64,000 bases of DNA, from positions 1 through 64,000 of the forward strand of contig JAEVLN010000034.1 in NCBI GenBank assembly GCA_018350325.1, in the 5' to 3' direction. The DNA is from Globodera rostochiensis. Its lineage: Eukaryota; Nematoda; Chromadorea; Rhabditida; Heteroderidae. This document shows positions 10,185-21,557 of the stretch, in pieces. Under the pieces are notes generated by a model. It was not told where the DNA came from. It ran no database searches and saw nothing but the letters and a program-made list of their open reading frames with translations. Positions within the stretch are counted from its first letter, which is position 1; every line of letters begins with the position of its first letter. The translations under genes were made by a program, and so were the position numbers.

Positions 10185-13100
10185 TTATCCGTTATTCGGC
10201 TTCTTCCTTTTGTCAGCGATTGCGACGCCCGCTCCTTTGCTTAAGCGGCCTGAAACCCAAAAAATTCAAATAATTAACACATCAACACAAAAAAGTGAGA
10301 GCTACCAAGTGCATCATACATAATAGTGCTGCACGAGACCCAAAATTTACCGAGACTCGAGACCAAGAAATGACACCGAGACCCAAAAAAAACGGAGAAA
10401 TTTCTCGAGTCGAGACTCTCGTGCAGCACTAATACATAACAGGGATGTAACCGAACGCCAAAAAATGTCCGGAAACCGAAATCCTGTCACATCCTTGGCA
10501 TATACCAAATTTCCAATAATGGCCATGGCTGGGAGAAAACGAATTAATTCCCGAGAGGCAAAATCGATAACCGAAATGCAAAAAGCGCAGAAAAGCGAAC
10601 ATAAACTCACTCTGCTGCTCTAATTCCTGTTTTTTTAAGCGGAGCAGTGCCGGAATGTGTTCTTCGATGGCGAACATCATTTTGTCACGATGCGCAGAGT
10701 CCGCGCCGTCCACCATTTTAACCACGACGTCGTTGGCGAACTGTTTCTTCATCATTTGCAACAAAGGCGTCTTTCCAGTGCCGTCGCTGAACAGAAAACA
10801 GCACAAATTCAGTTTTTCGGATTCCCGGAAAAAACTCACTCCGCACAAACTTGATCGATCAACGCATTTTTCTGCTCCGTCGTCCCAAAAATCAAACACT
10901 TTTCGATTATGCTGCAAATGCTTTTGTAATGCGTCTTCAGAATGTCCCCCTGCAGACTGCGCACAATGCGCTCCCGGTCTTCGGGACGTCCATGTTCAAT
11001 CACGTGTTGGATCACGAAGCTGCCATATTTATCCATGATCAAAGTTGGCACAATGTCACGAAGTTGTTCCAGCACGTAACGCTTTTGCTGCTCCGTGCAG
11101 TGTTCAAGCATACGTTGAATCACCCGATAGCCGCATTCATGAAGGGACAGCGAGGCAACCTGTTGGGATGCTTTCAAGACTTATAAAATTAAGAAATGTT
11201 ATAAAATAGTTTTTTTAAACAAACAAACAAAATCTGATAAAAATGTACCGAATCCGACGGACTGGACAGTATGGCATCAACGACAAATTGAAGCCGTTGT
11301 GGTTCGACGAGTTCAAATATCTGCAAAGAACCTTTAAGTTTCAATGAAGCTAAGCCCAAACCCGGGAGCCCCGGTTAAGACTCAAACGATGCATTATATA
11401 TTGTTATATATTGGTGTTATTCACCGTGTTCATGACGTGCATTCCATACTGATCTTTGATGCATCTAATCACACACGAACGGGGCGTCAGTTCTTCGATT
11501 ATCTTAAAACAAATTTACTAAATAATTTATTTTAAATTAAATGATTAACCCCTCAAAAATATAATAATTAAATAAAATTTTGCCTCAATTTGTGACGCTT
11601 TGTCCACCGATTTCAACGCCGTTTGGATCACGTAAGAGCCGTGCATTTGCAGGGCCAATTCCAACACGTGGCCACGCAATGCGTCCACAAGTTGAGCCTT
11701 CTGATCCTCCGTGCCGTACTCGAAAAATTTCTGAAACTTTTTTTTTCTTTAATTAGGTAATTTTCCTTTTGTTCTTTCCACAAGTGTTCAAAATTAGAGT
11801 AGAGCGACGAATCACATTCCTCCAGATTCTGGGTGAACCCTTTTTTTTGGTTCTTTTCGGTTATGAGGCAACAAATAAAAGTTTTTTTTCCCAAAGTTGG
11901 TAAATAGCTGTTTCTAGGGGGTATCGGGGTAGTTGAACCCAAATCTGTCTGTCTTCCATTTCGACGAATTCACCGAACTTAAACAATTTTTCGAAAAATT
12001 TTTTTTCGCAAATTTTATTTTTGATTTGCATTGGGTAGAATAAAGAATATCAGCTTACAAATTAGTGGCATAAATTTGACGATGTTTTGCAAATTTCATC
12101 GAATTCAGTGACATTTCGACGAGTAAAATGGAAAAATGCGAAAAAAAAAATTTCTGAAAATGTTTTTAATTAAAGTCCGGGGTTTAAATAGGTTGAAATG
12201 GGGGTCGGATTCGGATGTTTTGTTTGTTGCCTCATAACCGAAAAGAACCCGTTTTTTTACTGAAAATTAATTGTAAAATCTTTTTTTAAATGTTCGAATT
12301 CGGGTCCGGGGTTCGAAACCGGTCAGAAAGGAGGTCAGATTCGGATACTACGACTAATGAATATTCGGGAGGACCTCAATCACGTAATGGCCAAATTCGT
12401 CAGCCATCAACTGTCGAACATTTTGAAGCGTCTGCGGCCCTCTGTTTGAAAAATAAAACTTTAAGTCCCAAATTTAGTTATTTTATTTGGAAATTTGCTT
12501 CAACCTTTTACGGGACCGGGACACTAAATTAGTCTCGGTCAAAAAAAACCGGGACTAAATTTCAGTCCCAGAAAAGACGTTTCAGTACTGATCCCGGTCC
12601 CGCTTAACCCTACATTTAAAGGCAAAAAAGCTGCAACTCACCCCACACAAACGTTGTCGAACAGCGCCTTTTTCTGATCTGCCGTCCCGCAAACAAAACA
12701 TTTCCTCATGACGAGGCTGCCGAACTTGTCCTGTGCATATTTCATAATGTCCCCCTGCAGACTGCGCACAATGCGCTCCCGGTCTTCGGGCAGTCCATGT
12801 TCAATCAGATGTTCAATCACGAAGGTGCCATACTTATCCGTGACCAAAGTGGGCACATTCGCTTGCAAACTGCGCACAATACGCGCCCGGTCTTCGGGCA
12901 GTCCATGTTCAATCACATGTTGGATCACGTAGCAGCCATACTGATCCGTGACCAAATTGAGCACTTTCTCGTGCAGACTGCGCACAATGCGCTCCCGGTC
13001 TTCAGGCCGTTCATGGTCAAGTACATGTTGGATCACGAAGTTGCCATACTTATCCATGACCAAAGTTGGCACATTCTCAAGCAGTTGTTCCAACACGGGT

Positions 13101-15856
13101 CGCTTTTGCTGCTCCGTGCAGTGTTCAAGCACATATCTGATCACCCAATTTCCGTATTCATGGAGGGACAGGGTAGTCACTTGCGCCGATATCTCATTGA
13201 TTATCTAAATAATAAAATCTCGAAAAGTCTCGGGTTTTGAAATTTGATCAGACGCCTCGGGTTTTGAAATTTGATCAGACTCTAACGCCTCGGTTTTTGA
13301 AATTTGATCAGACGCCTCGGTTTTTGAAATTTGATCAGACGCCTCGGTTTTTGAAATTTGATCAGACGCCTCGGTTTTTGAAATTTGATCAGACTCTAAC
13401 GCCTCGGTTTTTGAAATTTGATCAGACTCTAACGCCTCGGTTTTTGAAATTTGATCAGACGCCTCGGTTTTTGAAATTTGATCAGACTCTAACGCCTCGG
13501 TTTTTGAAATTTGATCAGACTCTAACGCCTCGGTTTTTGAAATTTGATCAGACTCTAACGCCTCGGTTTTTGAAATTTGATCAGACTCTAACGCTAAATG
13601 ATTTGCCTCAATCTGTGACGCTTTGTCCACCGATTCCAAGGTCTTTCGGATCACGTGATTACCGTACACTTGCTGGGACAATGTCACCATGTGGCCGCGC
13701 AATGCGTCCATAAATTGAGCCTTCTCCGTCGGATTGGCACGCTCCAACTTTTGCTGGATGAACCTGGCGAAATGTTAATTGCAAATCGATATTCAATCAA
13801 TAATAGCTTATCCATTTTACTGAATTTTTGTTAAGTCCGACGCCGAGTAACTTTTCATAAACCAAATCCGACAAATGCTCAAGTTTTTATTGAGAAAAAG
13901 CATTTTTTCAGGCCATGACTATTTAGTGTTTTGTTCAATTAGCTTAGGCTTAATGACATCTTCAAATCATCGAAATCGAACGCTTTCGAATGGTATTGAA
14001 TTTGTCTAATTCGATGGAAGTTAAAGAAAGCTAACATGCCATGGAAGGCGCCAGGCCGGGCTGTTCAAATCGTTCAGCCCAACAATTCTCACCTTGAACC
14101 GAGCGGGTCCAGCGCAAACGCCACGGCGTCTTGGCCCAAATCGGTGAGTTGAAGGTTGGCTGCACGTTTGTTACGGTACGCGTCCAACAGCTCGGAACGG
14201 TTGCTGGGGCGGTCTGAAATTGCAAAATTGTGGATTAATTTTTTTGGGGGACTCAAATGTCCAAATTTACTGGACGAAGACGACGAGGACGCCATGCAAG
14301 CGCCGCATGAAAGAACGGCTGCCGGGCACACATTTTTGTTGCAATGATGCAAAAACGCCACACGAACAGCTTGAATTTGTTGAACCTAAACAAAAAAAAA
14401 ACAATGTTTTTTGGCATTAAAATATTTGCATCCGAATGAAATTTTACGAAAGGTTAAGCCTAAAGTGCTTTTTTCTAAAAGGAAAGATTCAAATAAATTG
14501 CAATTCCGATTAATCCATCGCTTTTTAAAAAATGCGAACCCCTCCAACTCCTCGAGCATTTTCATGTGCATTTTCCTAATGGTGTGCAAAAAAAAAGCGA
14601 AAAATTTGGCAATAGTTCAAATGGTGAACGATTTTTTGAAAAAAAAAGTAAAAATTTCCCGGTCAATAAAAAGATTAGAATCTGAATTTCCCCGAGCCCG
14701 GTTTTGCGAATGTCGAACCTCCGAATTCGAACATTTTTTGAATTTCAAATACAACCTTTTTTTGGGTTGGCCAATTTTTATATTTTATTGCACATTTCTA
14801 CTAAATTGTTTTTTTTTTGCATTATTTACAAAACGTTTTCGCGTGCATTCTTTTGAAAATTTTAAGCTTTTTGGTTTATGAACATAAATTATTTTTCGTT
14901 TGTGAAAGTCGAAAGAGTTCGGAATTCGGAATTCCCAGGGTTCGTGTTACCGTTTAACTATTTGTAAAAGGCATTTTAATGATAAAATTAAAACAAAAAA
15001 TTTTTGGAAAAAGACTAAAAGTGGGGATACAAACCTAATTAATACTTTTTTTGGTAATACTGAAGATGGTGCCCCCCATTTTTGAAAAAATTATTTGTTT
15101 ATTTAAAGTCGACAAAAAAGTGTTTTCTAGGGCATTTAATGGGCGTAGAATCCAAATCCGACCTCCGATTCGACCTATTTCGAACCCCGAACCCGAATTC
15201 GAACATTTTGTCGAAAAATCAAACGTCTCAAAATCATTCAAATGAATAATTCGACCATTATTTGCCTTTTCGATGTTTGTTTGTGCTTTTTGAATGATTT
15301 TGAGGCCAAATTTGATTTGTTGAAAATTTGATTTTCGAAAAAATGTTCGAATTCGGATCCGGGGTTCGAAATTGGTCAAAATGGAGGTCAGATTCGGATT
15401 CTACACCTCCGAATACCACTAGGAACGCCTATTTAGCGATTTTGAACAAAAAAATTATTTTATTTCTTCAAAAATGGGGAGCACCATCTTCAGTATTACC
15501 CTTTTTTTTGTTGTTACTTTGGTAATAGTTAGGAGTGCCCCCGAAAATTTCCAAGTCACACCGGACCTAAATTTAAAAAATTTTTGGAAAATTCAAAATT
15601 TTTCAAAAATCAAATTTGGCCTTAAATCATTCAAAAAGCACAAAATTACATCGAAAAGGCAAGTAATGGTAGAAATTCATTCTTTTTGGATGAAAAATTT
15701 ATCGAAAAACGAAATAAATGTTGAAATGTTTTTACGCTTTTTCATAATGTCTCCCGCGGAATCCAACCCAAATAATAACAAAAACAAAAAGATTTTGCAA
15801 ACCTTGCAAATGATGTGCTGGCCGTTCAGAAAATTGCGAATGAATCGATTGATCAT
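10185..15856 (-). CDS. PUF-1: 14-repeat Pumilio-family RNA-binding protein
   Basis: PUF proteins bind 3'UTR motifs through stacked Pumilio repeats and usually repress or destabilise mRNAs in the cytoplasm. Exons on the minus strand: 15856-15803 (MINRFIRNFLNGQHIICK), 14385-14271 (Ser run), 14213-14093, 13763-13607, 13204-12642, 12441-12375, 11730-11584, 11502-11425, 11320-11249, 11159-10840, 10786-10611, 10249-10185. They keep phase throughout and give 644 residues. I count 14 repeats; examples of helix motifs are DPLGSRFIQ, MDKYGNFVIQ, TDQYGCYVIQ, TDKYGTFVIE, ADEFGHYVIE and LHECGYRVIQ. A canonical PUF domain has eight. The C-terminal half follows the usual repeat 2-8 order and the N-terminal half adds extra middle repeats. 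The tail is basic (DKRKKPNNG). Two introns use GC donors. The first exon is inferred; an ATG at 14295 is the alternative start. Confidence 0.85.
10324..10431. mobile_element. hAT-like MITE, 108 bp, in the last PUF-1 intron
   Basis: Ends TAGTGCTGCACGAG and CTCGTGCAGCACTA are perfect inverted repeats, bounded on both sides by the octamer ATACATAA (10316-10323 and 10432-10439). The interior repeats GAGACCCAAAA and CGAGACTC. It lies in the intron between 10249 and 10611. Confidence 0.9.
13237..13600. repeat. Frame-preserving minisatellite at the PUF-1 exon 4/intron boundary
   Basis: About thirteen copies of a 27-bp unit (TTTTTGAAATTTGATCAGAC plus GCCTCGG) or a 33-bp version with an extra CTCTAAC-type insert. 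Both lengths are multiples of three and the array is open on the coding strand, reading SDQISKTEA or ESDQISKTEAL. PUF-2 splices at the equivalent GAG|GC donor, so in PUF-1 the array would be intronic. If that GC donor is skipped, the array is translated until a stop that overlaps the next acceptor (TTTAG). Confidence 0.85.
15045..15510. repeat. Foldback repeat in PUF-1 intron 1
   Basis: GGTAATACTGAAGATGGTGC near 15052 is mirrored by GCACCATCTTCAGTATTACC near 15481. Inner arms around 15140-15215 and 15335-15420 are inverted copies of a dispersed motif containing AATTCGGATCCGGGGTTCGA. The copy in PUF-5 lies at about 35.79-36.19 kb. Confidence 0.65.
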
Positions 15857-16924
15857 TTTGAGCGATTGCGTTAATTTCTAAATGCTAAAAAAAGCGCAAA
15901 TTGAAAACATTTTGAATAAATGAAACAAAAAGGGGGCAACTTAAACATTGTACATTCACTATAACGGGAGCGCGGAATGGACTAAAAAAACGTCAAAAAT
16001 GGACTAAAAACTAGAGACCGACCTGGACCTTGGTACAGGCCCGGCTTTTTTTCCTGGATTTTTGTTCAGGGTCCGGTTTCCAGGCATAAAAAACCGTACC
16101 TAACTAGTAATGATGGTGTTTCTGAGGCAACAAACAGCAGAAATTTTGGTGGATTTTACCCGCAAATTTTAAATTTTGTTTTAGTGATAGATCGCCAAAT
16201 TTCTAAATATTTGAAAATTTATTTTGGATTTTGATAGCAAATCTCTTAACAAAAAACAACAATTAGTAAAAAAAAATTCCAAAAAATTTTTGAAAAATCC
16301 CTCGCAAAAAAATTATGTAAAATTGCTAAAATGCCTCCAATTCTTAAAAAGTCAAAATTACCGCATTTATGGATAAAATGTTTTGCAAATCGAATTTTCA
16401 AAATGTCGGTCTCTACTAAAAAACCCCCCAAAATATGGACCAAAACCCCCAAAAAGCGCCAAAATATGGACCAAAAAACAGGGTCGCATTTTTCCTCAAA
16501 ATTATTAAAAAGGATCGAATAACAACGAAAAAGCAAGTAACGATCTAATACATGCTTTTTGAACAATTTGAGACCAAATTTAAAATCCGAATCTAATTTT
16601 CATCCGACCAATTTCGACCCGTACCCGAATTCGAAACTTTTTATCGACTTTAAAAACTGTTTTTTTTTTTGAAAAATGGGGGGGGGCCCAGTGTCTGTCG
16701 ACTTCGTGATTTTATTGGTCGTTAGTTTGAAAAATAGTGTAAATTTTGACGTTTCGCCTAATTTTGCCTGCTGCTGGTGTTGACCCATACAGTGCAAATG
16801 TTTCCATTTATTGTCTCTTCATTTTTAATTACAATGTTTAAGTTGCCCAATTTGTTTCATTTTAGTAAAAATGTTTTCAATTTGCGCTTTTTTTAGCATT
16901 TAGAAATTAACGCAATCGCTCAAA
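15857..16924. promoter_or_regulatory. Putative bidirectional promoter of PUF-1 and PUF-2
   Basis: The divergent first ATGs (15856 minus, 16925 plus) are separated by 1,068 bases. The flanks are inverted copies of each other, so each gene has similar proximal upstream DNA. No TATA box or known operator is recognised. The middle holds AT-rich DNA and a copy of the GGACCAAAA repeat (16395-16480). Promoter activity is inferred only from the head-to-head arrangement. Confidence 0.4.
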
Positions 16925-19900
16925 ATGATCAATCGATTCATTCGCAATTTTCTGAACGGCCAGCACATCATTTGCAAGGTTTGCAAAATCTTTTTGTTTT
17001 TGTTATTATTTGGGTTGGATTCCGCGGGAGACATTATGAAAAAGCGTAAAAACATTTTCACATTTTGTTTTCGAGAAATTGTCGCGAAAAACGACTTCAA
17101 AAGCTTTTTTTTTAGCATTTTCTTAACAAATTGTCATCAAAAATCGCTTCCGCTCCGAAGCCCGCTCACGGCCAAAACTTTACGAATCTCCTCCACGTCT
17201 TAGGCTAAGCCTAAGCCTAAACTAGACCTAAGGCAACCTTAGGCTTAGGCTTAGGCTAGCTTAGTTTTAGGCGAAAAAATAAACCCCTAAAAATCGACTT
17301 CCCCCCTCCCGAAATCGGATTGAAATGATTTTTGAAATTCAAAATGTTTTAAGGTTCAACAAATTCAAGCTGTTCGTGTGGCGTTTTTGCATCAATGCGC
17401 CAAAAATGTGTGCCCGGCAGCCGTTCTTTCATGCGGCGCTTGCATGGCGTCCTCGTCGTCTTCGTCCAGTAAATTTGGACATTTGAGTCCCCCAAAAAAA
17501 TTAATTCAAGAATTTTTTCCAAATTTTATATTTGAAGCCGGTTGAAGTTTTTTCAGAGTTTTTGCAATTTCAGACCGCCCCAGCAACCGTTCCAAGCTGT
17601 TGGACGCGTACCGTAACAAACGTGCAGCCAACCTTCAACTCACCGATTTGGGCAAAGACGCCGTGGAGTTCGCGCAGGACCCGCTCGGTTCAAGGTGAGA
17701 ATTGCTGGGGTGAACGATTTGAACAGCTCGGGCTGACGCCATTCCATGGGTTGTAACTTTCTTCAACTTAGACAAGTGCATTTCGCATAAACAAAAAAAC
17801 TTTTTCAGCAAATTCCTCACTCTCCAAGATAACTATTAATTCAAAAACTCTCTTAAGCTTTATTATCAAATCGTACCATTTTAGATAAACAAAGAAAGCT
17901 TATTGTTGATTTAATTAGAATTTGCATTAACATTTTGCCAGGTTCATCGAGCAAAAGTTGGAGCGTGCCAATCCGACGGAAAAGGCTCAATTTGTGGACG
18001 CATTGCGTGGCCACGTGTTGGAATTGGCCCAGCAAGTGTACGGCTCTCACGTGATCGAAAAGGCGTTGGAATCGGTGGACAAAGCGTCACAAATTGAGGC
18101 AAAATCATTTAATTTAAATTGTCCCGTTTACCTCGGGACTCAAATGCTTGACTATATGAAATGTTATTTAGATAATCAATGAGATAACGGCGCAAGTGAT
18201 TCCCTTGTCTTTCCATAAATACGGTAGTCGTGTGATCGAACGTATGCTTGAACATTGCACGGAGCAGCAAAAGCGTCCCGTGCTGGAACAATTACATGGC
18301 AATGTGTCCACTTTGGTGACGGATAAGTATGGCAGCTTTGTGATCAGACATGTGATTGAGCATGGACTGCCCGAGGATCGGGAACCCATTGTGCGCAGTC
18401 TGCAAGAGGATGTGCTCAATTTGGCCACGGATCAATATGGCACCTTCGTGATCCAACACGTGATTGAACATGGACTGCCCGAAGACCGGGAGCGAATTGT
18501 GCACAGTCTGCAGGGGGACATTATGAAATATGCACAGGACAAATTCGGCAGCCTCGTCATTAGGAAGTGTTTGACTTGCGGGACGACGGATCAGAAAAAG
18601 GCGCTGTTCGACAACGTCTGTGTGGGGTGAGTTGCTTTTTGGATTACCGTAAACACTCTTGTAATCCCGCCCCTTCTAATAATCCCACACCCTTTAATAA
18701 TCCCGCCCCCTCGGAGGAGGTTGAAAAATAATCTACGGTAAATGTGTAAGGGCCATCAGTTTTTGGGGACATAATTGTTGACGGTTCGCGGTCTTTCAGA
18801 CGTTACAAAAAACCCTTTTTTTCGATAATCATTTTTGAAAATTGTGTAAAATTGAAGAGAATTTAAATTAAATAATATAAATTTTATTTTTCTCAGAGGG
18901 CCGAAGACGCTTCAAAATGCTCGACAGTTGATGGCTGACGAATTTGGCACTCATGTTATTCGGGTCCTCTGAATATTTATTAATGTTTGGCACGGATTCG
19001 ATAAATTGAGCGTTAATTTACCGAAATTTCGTACCGTTAATAGGTCCAGTTTTAAGGAGGCGTGTGCCAACTCGTTCCCATTTTCGGAATTTTTTTTGTT
19101 ATAACTTCATTCAAATCTAACCAAATCAAACAGACTTGATATCATTCGAAAGCTTATTAGTAGAAGCTATCAACGAGAAAAGTTAAAGGTTAGTTTTGAA
19201 AGAAGCTATAAAGAAAAAACTTCCGAAAAGGGTAACGATTTGATATTTAAGGGTGTATGTTAACCGGAATTCCAGTCCTCTAATCCCGACTAAGAACAAA
19301 AGGGGAATTACCTAATTAAAATGAAAAAATTCAGAAATTTTTCGAATGCGGCACGGACGATCAGAAGGCTCAACTTGTGGACGCATTGCGTGGCCACGTG
19401 TTGGAATTGGCCCTGCAAATGCACGGCTCTTACGTGATCCAAACGGCGTTGAAATCGGTGGACAAAGCGTCACAAATTGAGGCAAAATTTTATTTAATTA
19501 TTATATTTTTGAGAGGTTAATCATTTAATTTAAAATAAATTAATTAGTAAATTTGTTTTAAGATAATCGAAGAACTGACGCCCCGTTCGTGTGTGATCAG
19601 ATGCATCAAAGATCAGTATGGAGCCTACGTCATGAACATGGTGATTAAATATACAACAATTTTATTAAAATGTGTTGTTTGAGTCTTAACCGGGGCTCCC
19701 GGGTTTGGGCTTAGCTTCATTGAAATTGTTAAAGGTTCTTTGCAGATATTTGAACTCGTCGAACCAGAACGGCTTCAATTTGTCGTTGATGCCATACTGT
19801 CCAGTCCGTCGGATTCGGTACATTTTTATCAGATTTTGTTTGTTTGTTTAAAAAAACTATTTTATAACATTTCTTAATTTTATAAGTCTTGAAAGCATCC

Positions 19901-21557
19901 CAACAGGTTGCCTCGCTGTCCCTTCATGAATGCGGCTATCGGGTGATTCAACGTATGCTTGAACACTGCACGGAGCAGCAAAAGCGTCCCGTGCTGGAAC
20001 AACTGCGTGACATTGTACCCAGTTTGGTCACGGATCAGTATGGCAACTACGTGATCCAACATGTGATTGAGCATGGACGTCCCGAAGACCGGGAGCGCAT
20101 TGTGCGCAGTCTGCAGGGGGACATTCTGAAGACGCATTACAAAAGCATTTGCAGCATAATCGAAAAGTGTTTGATTTTTGGGACGACGGAGCAGAAAAAT
20201 GCGCTGATCGACCAAGTTTGTGCGGAGTGAGTTTTTTTCCGGGAATCCGAAAAACTGAATTTGTGCTGTTTTCTGTTCAGCGACGGCACTGGAAAGCCGC
20301 CTTTGTTGCAAATGATGAAGCAACAATTCGCCAACGACGTCGTGCTGAAAATGGTGGACGGCGCGGACTCGGCGCATCGTGACAAAATGATGTTCGCCAT
20401 CGAAGAACACATTCCGGCACTGCTAAAGAGACAACAGTGAGTTTTGTGTTAGCTTTTCTGCGCTTTTTGAATTTAATCATCGATTTTTATAATACGCCGA
20501 ACTTGCCGATATTTTCGGGTGGGCACTTTTTGTCAAAAAGATACGATGAGGCTCAAAAATTACGATATTTTTACGATGTGGCACGACTTTTCGTCAACGA
20601 CTTTAGTCAATATGAAAGAATTTAAAAAAATTTTCAATTAAATTAAGCCAACATCAATTTTTCAAAGGAAAATTTCTCGGCACCGCCTCACCCCCCCCCC
20701 CCCCACCTTTTTGCCTTTTTAGTAAAATCGCACAATAACAAAAATTTCGCGAAGAAAGTATTAAAACAATTTCTTATCTATTTTAGATGATTTTTCGATT
20801 GGGGGGGGGGGGGGTCGGCGGTGCCGATAGGCGTCGCCGAGAAATTTTTTGAATCTTTGACTCAATCTATTAAGAGATTTGCAAACAAAAATTTAAAATA
20901 TACGGTAATTTAGGGATGAGAAAGCAAAGAATAAAAAAAATTGTCAATGACGTGGAGGGGGATTGAACCTCAACGAATTTTTGGTGAAGGGAACACAGAC
21001 CAATCAGCCAACAATAACAATTGTCTTACATATGAAAAATCTGGTAAAGTGTCTCGAAAATACAAAATTTCTTTGACACAATTTATTTTCTCTCTCGATT
21101 TTCGTAAGAAAACCGAAAGAAAAACCTCGAAATTATCGAAATCGAAAGGTTTCGACCCACCCCTGGCGTTCGCTATAGTTCACCCAAATACGCTCCTAAA
21201 AATCGACTTTTTTGGTCCCCCCCCCCACGAAAAAAATTCCTGGCTCCGCCTCCGCCCTTGTTTTGAATGATTTTAAGGCTTTTGTTGCATGGTTTAAATT
21301 GTTTGCAAAAATCATAAAGGCTAAATAAAATGGGGCCAGTAAAGTTTACTATTACCGAAAATTTGTTGGTGGCTAAAATTTAATTGAAATTTGACGTCAG
21401 GGAACCTATTATGATAGGATCGATACACAGACAGCCCTGGGCTGGTAGCCCTTTTTGTGTTGATCGGTTTATTTGAATGTTTTTGGGTTTCAGATTGCTT
21501 GCCAAAAGGGCGGGCGGCGCAGTCGTCGACAAAAGGAAGAAGCCGAATAACGGATAA
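16925..21557 (+). CDS. PUF-2: 13-repeat Pumilio-family RNA-binding protein
   Basis: Sequence-specific RNA-binding repressor family, as for PUF-1. Exons: 16925-16978, 17354-17468, 17574-17694, 17942-18098, 18172-18626, 18897-18963, 19335-19481, 19563-19640, 19746-19817, 19907-20226, 20281-20436, 21494-21557. Phase holds through all joins and gives 601 residues. The N-terminus has a Ser run (MASSSSSSS), followed by RSKLLDAYRNKRAANLQLTD, the standard lead-in of a PUM domain. Repeat helices include GSRFIEQ, GSHVIEK, GSRVIER, GSFVIRH, GTFVIQH, GSLVIRK, GTHVIRK, GSYVIQT, GAYVMNM, GYRVIQR and GNYVIQH. Exon 5 is exactly 108 bases (one repeat) shorter than in PUF-1. The introns after 18098 and 19481 start with GC (GAG|GCAAAA). 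The tail is basic, ending DKRKKPNNG. The first exon and its GTTTGC donor are the least certain parts; an ATG at 17444 is the alternative. Confidence 0.87.
17200..17280. repeat. TTAGGC-like telomeric motif cluster
   Basis: Contains short runs of CTAAGCCTAAGCC followed by the inverted form TTAGGCTTAGGCTTAGGC. TTAGGC is the nematode telomere hexamer. It lies in PUF-2 intron 1 as a small inverted arrangement. Related strings occur at 24.20-24.26, 31.57-31.63 and 40.04-40.14 kb. Confidence 0.6.
20941..21015 (-). repeat. tRNA-like (SINE-like) sequence
   Basis: On the minus strand a TTGGCTGATTGG box precedes a GGTTCAATCCCC box by about 45 bases, near tRNA spacing. It is duplicated at 28252-28326. 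The acceptor stem could not be paired, so it is treated as tRNA-derived. Confidence 0.35.

Larger units (their letters stand above)
14030..17165. repeat. Segmental duplicate A (PUF-1/PUF-2 promoter block), copy 1
   Basis: This block contains the 5' exons of PUF-1, the shared intergenic region and the first exon of PUF-2. It is matched almost base for base by 34.75-38.89 kb in the same orientation, apart from small indels and an 863-bp transposon in the second copy. Within the block, about 15.69-15.95 and 16.82-17.06 kb are reverse complements of each other, because each carries a divergent MINRF first exon. Confidence 0.8.

Noticed and set aside
10655..11186. Antisense frames across PUF exons (also at 12708-13240, 18168-18504, 19880-20412, 25007-25472, 27111-27727, 32433-33174, 39475-39946)
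   Set aside because: They are reverse-strand shadows of the Pumilio exons; the sense strand has the Pumilio motifs, splice sites and phase.
12460..12620. Possible hAT-like element rich in CCGGGACTAAATT
   Set aside because: It looks like a family member, but I could not find matching inverted ends with an 8-bp duplication.
15990..16125. Possible small element with CTAGAGACCGACC and CCTAACTAG edges
   Set aside because: The ends do not form convincing inverted repeats and no target duplication is visible.
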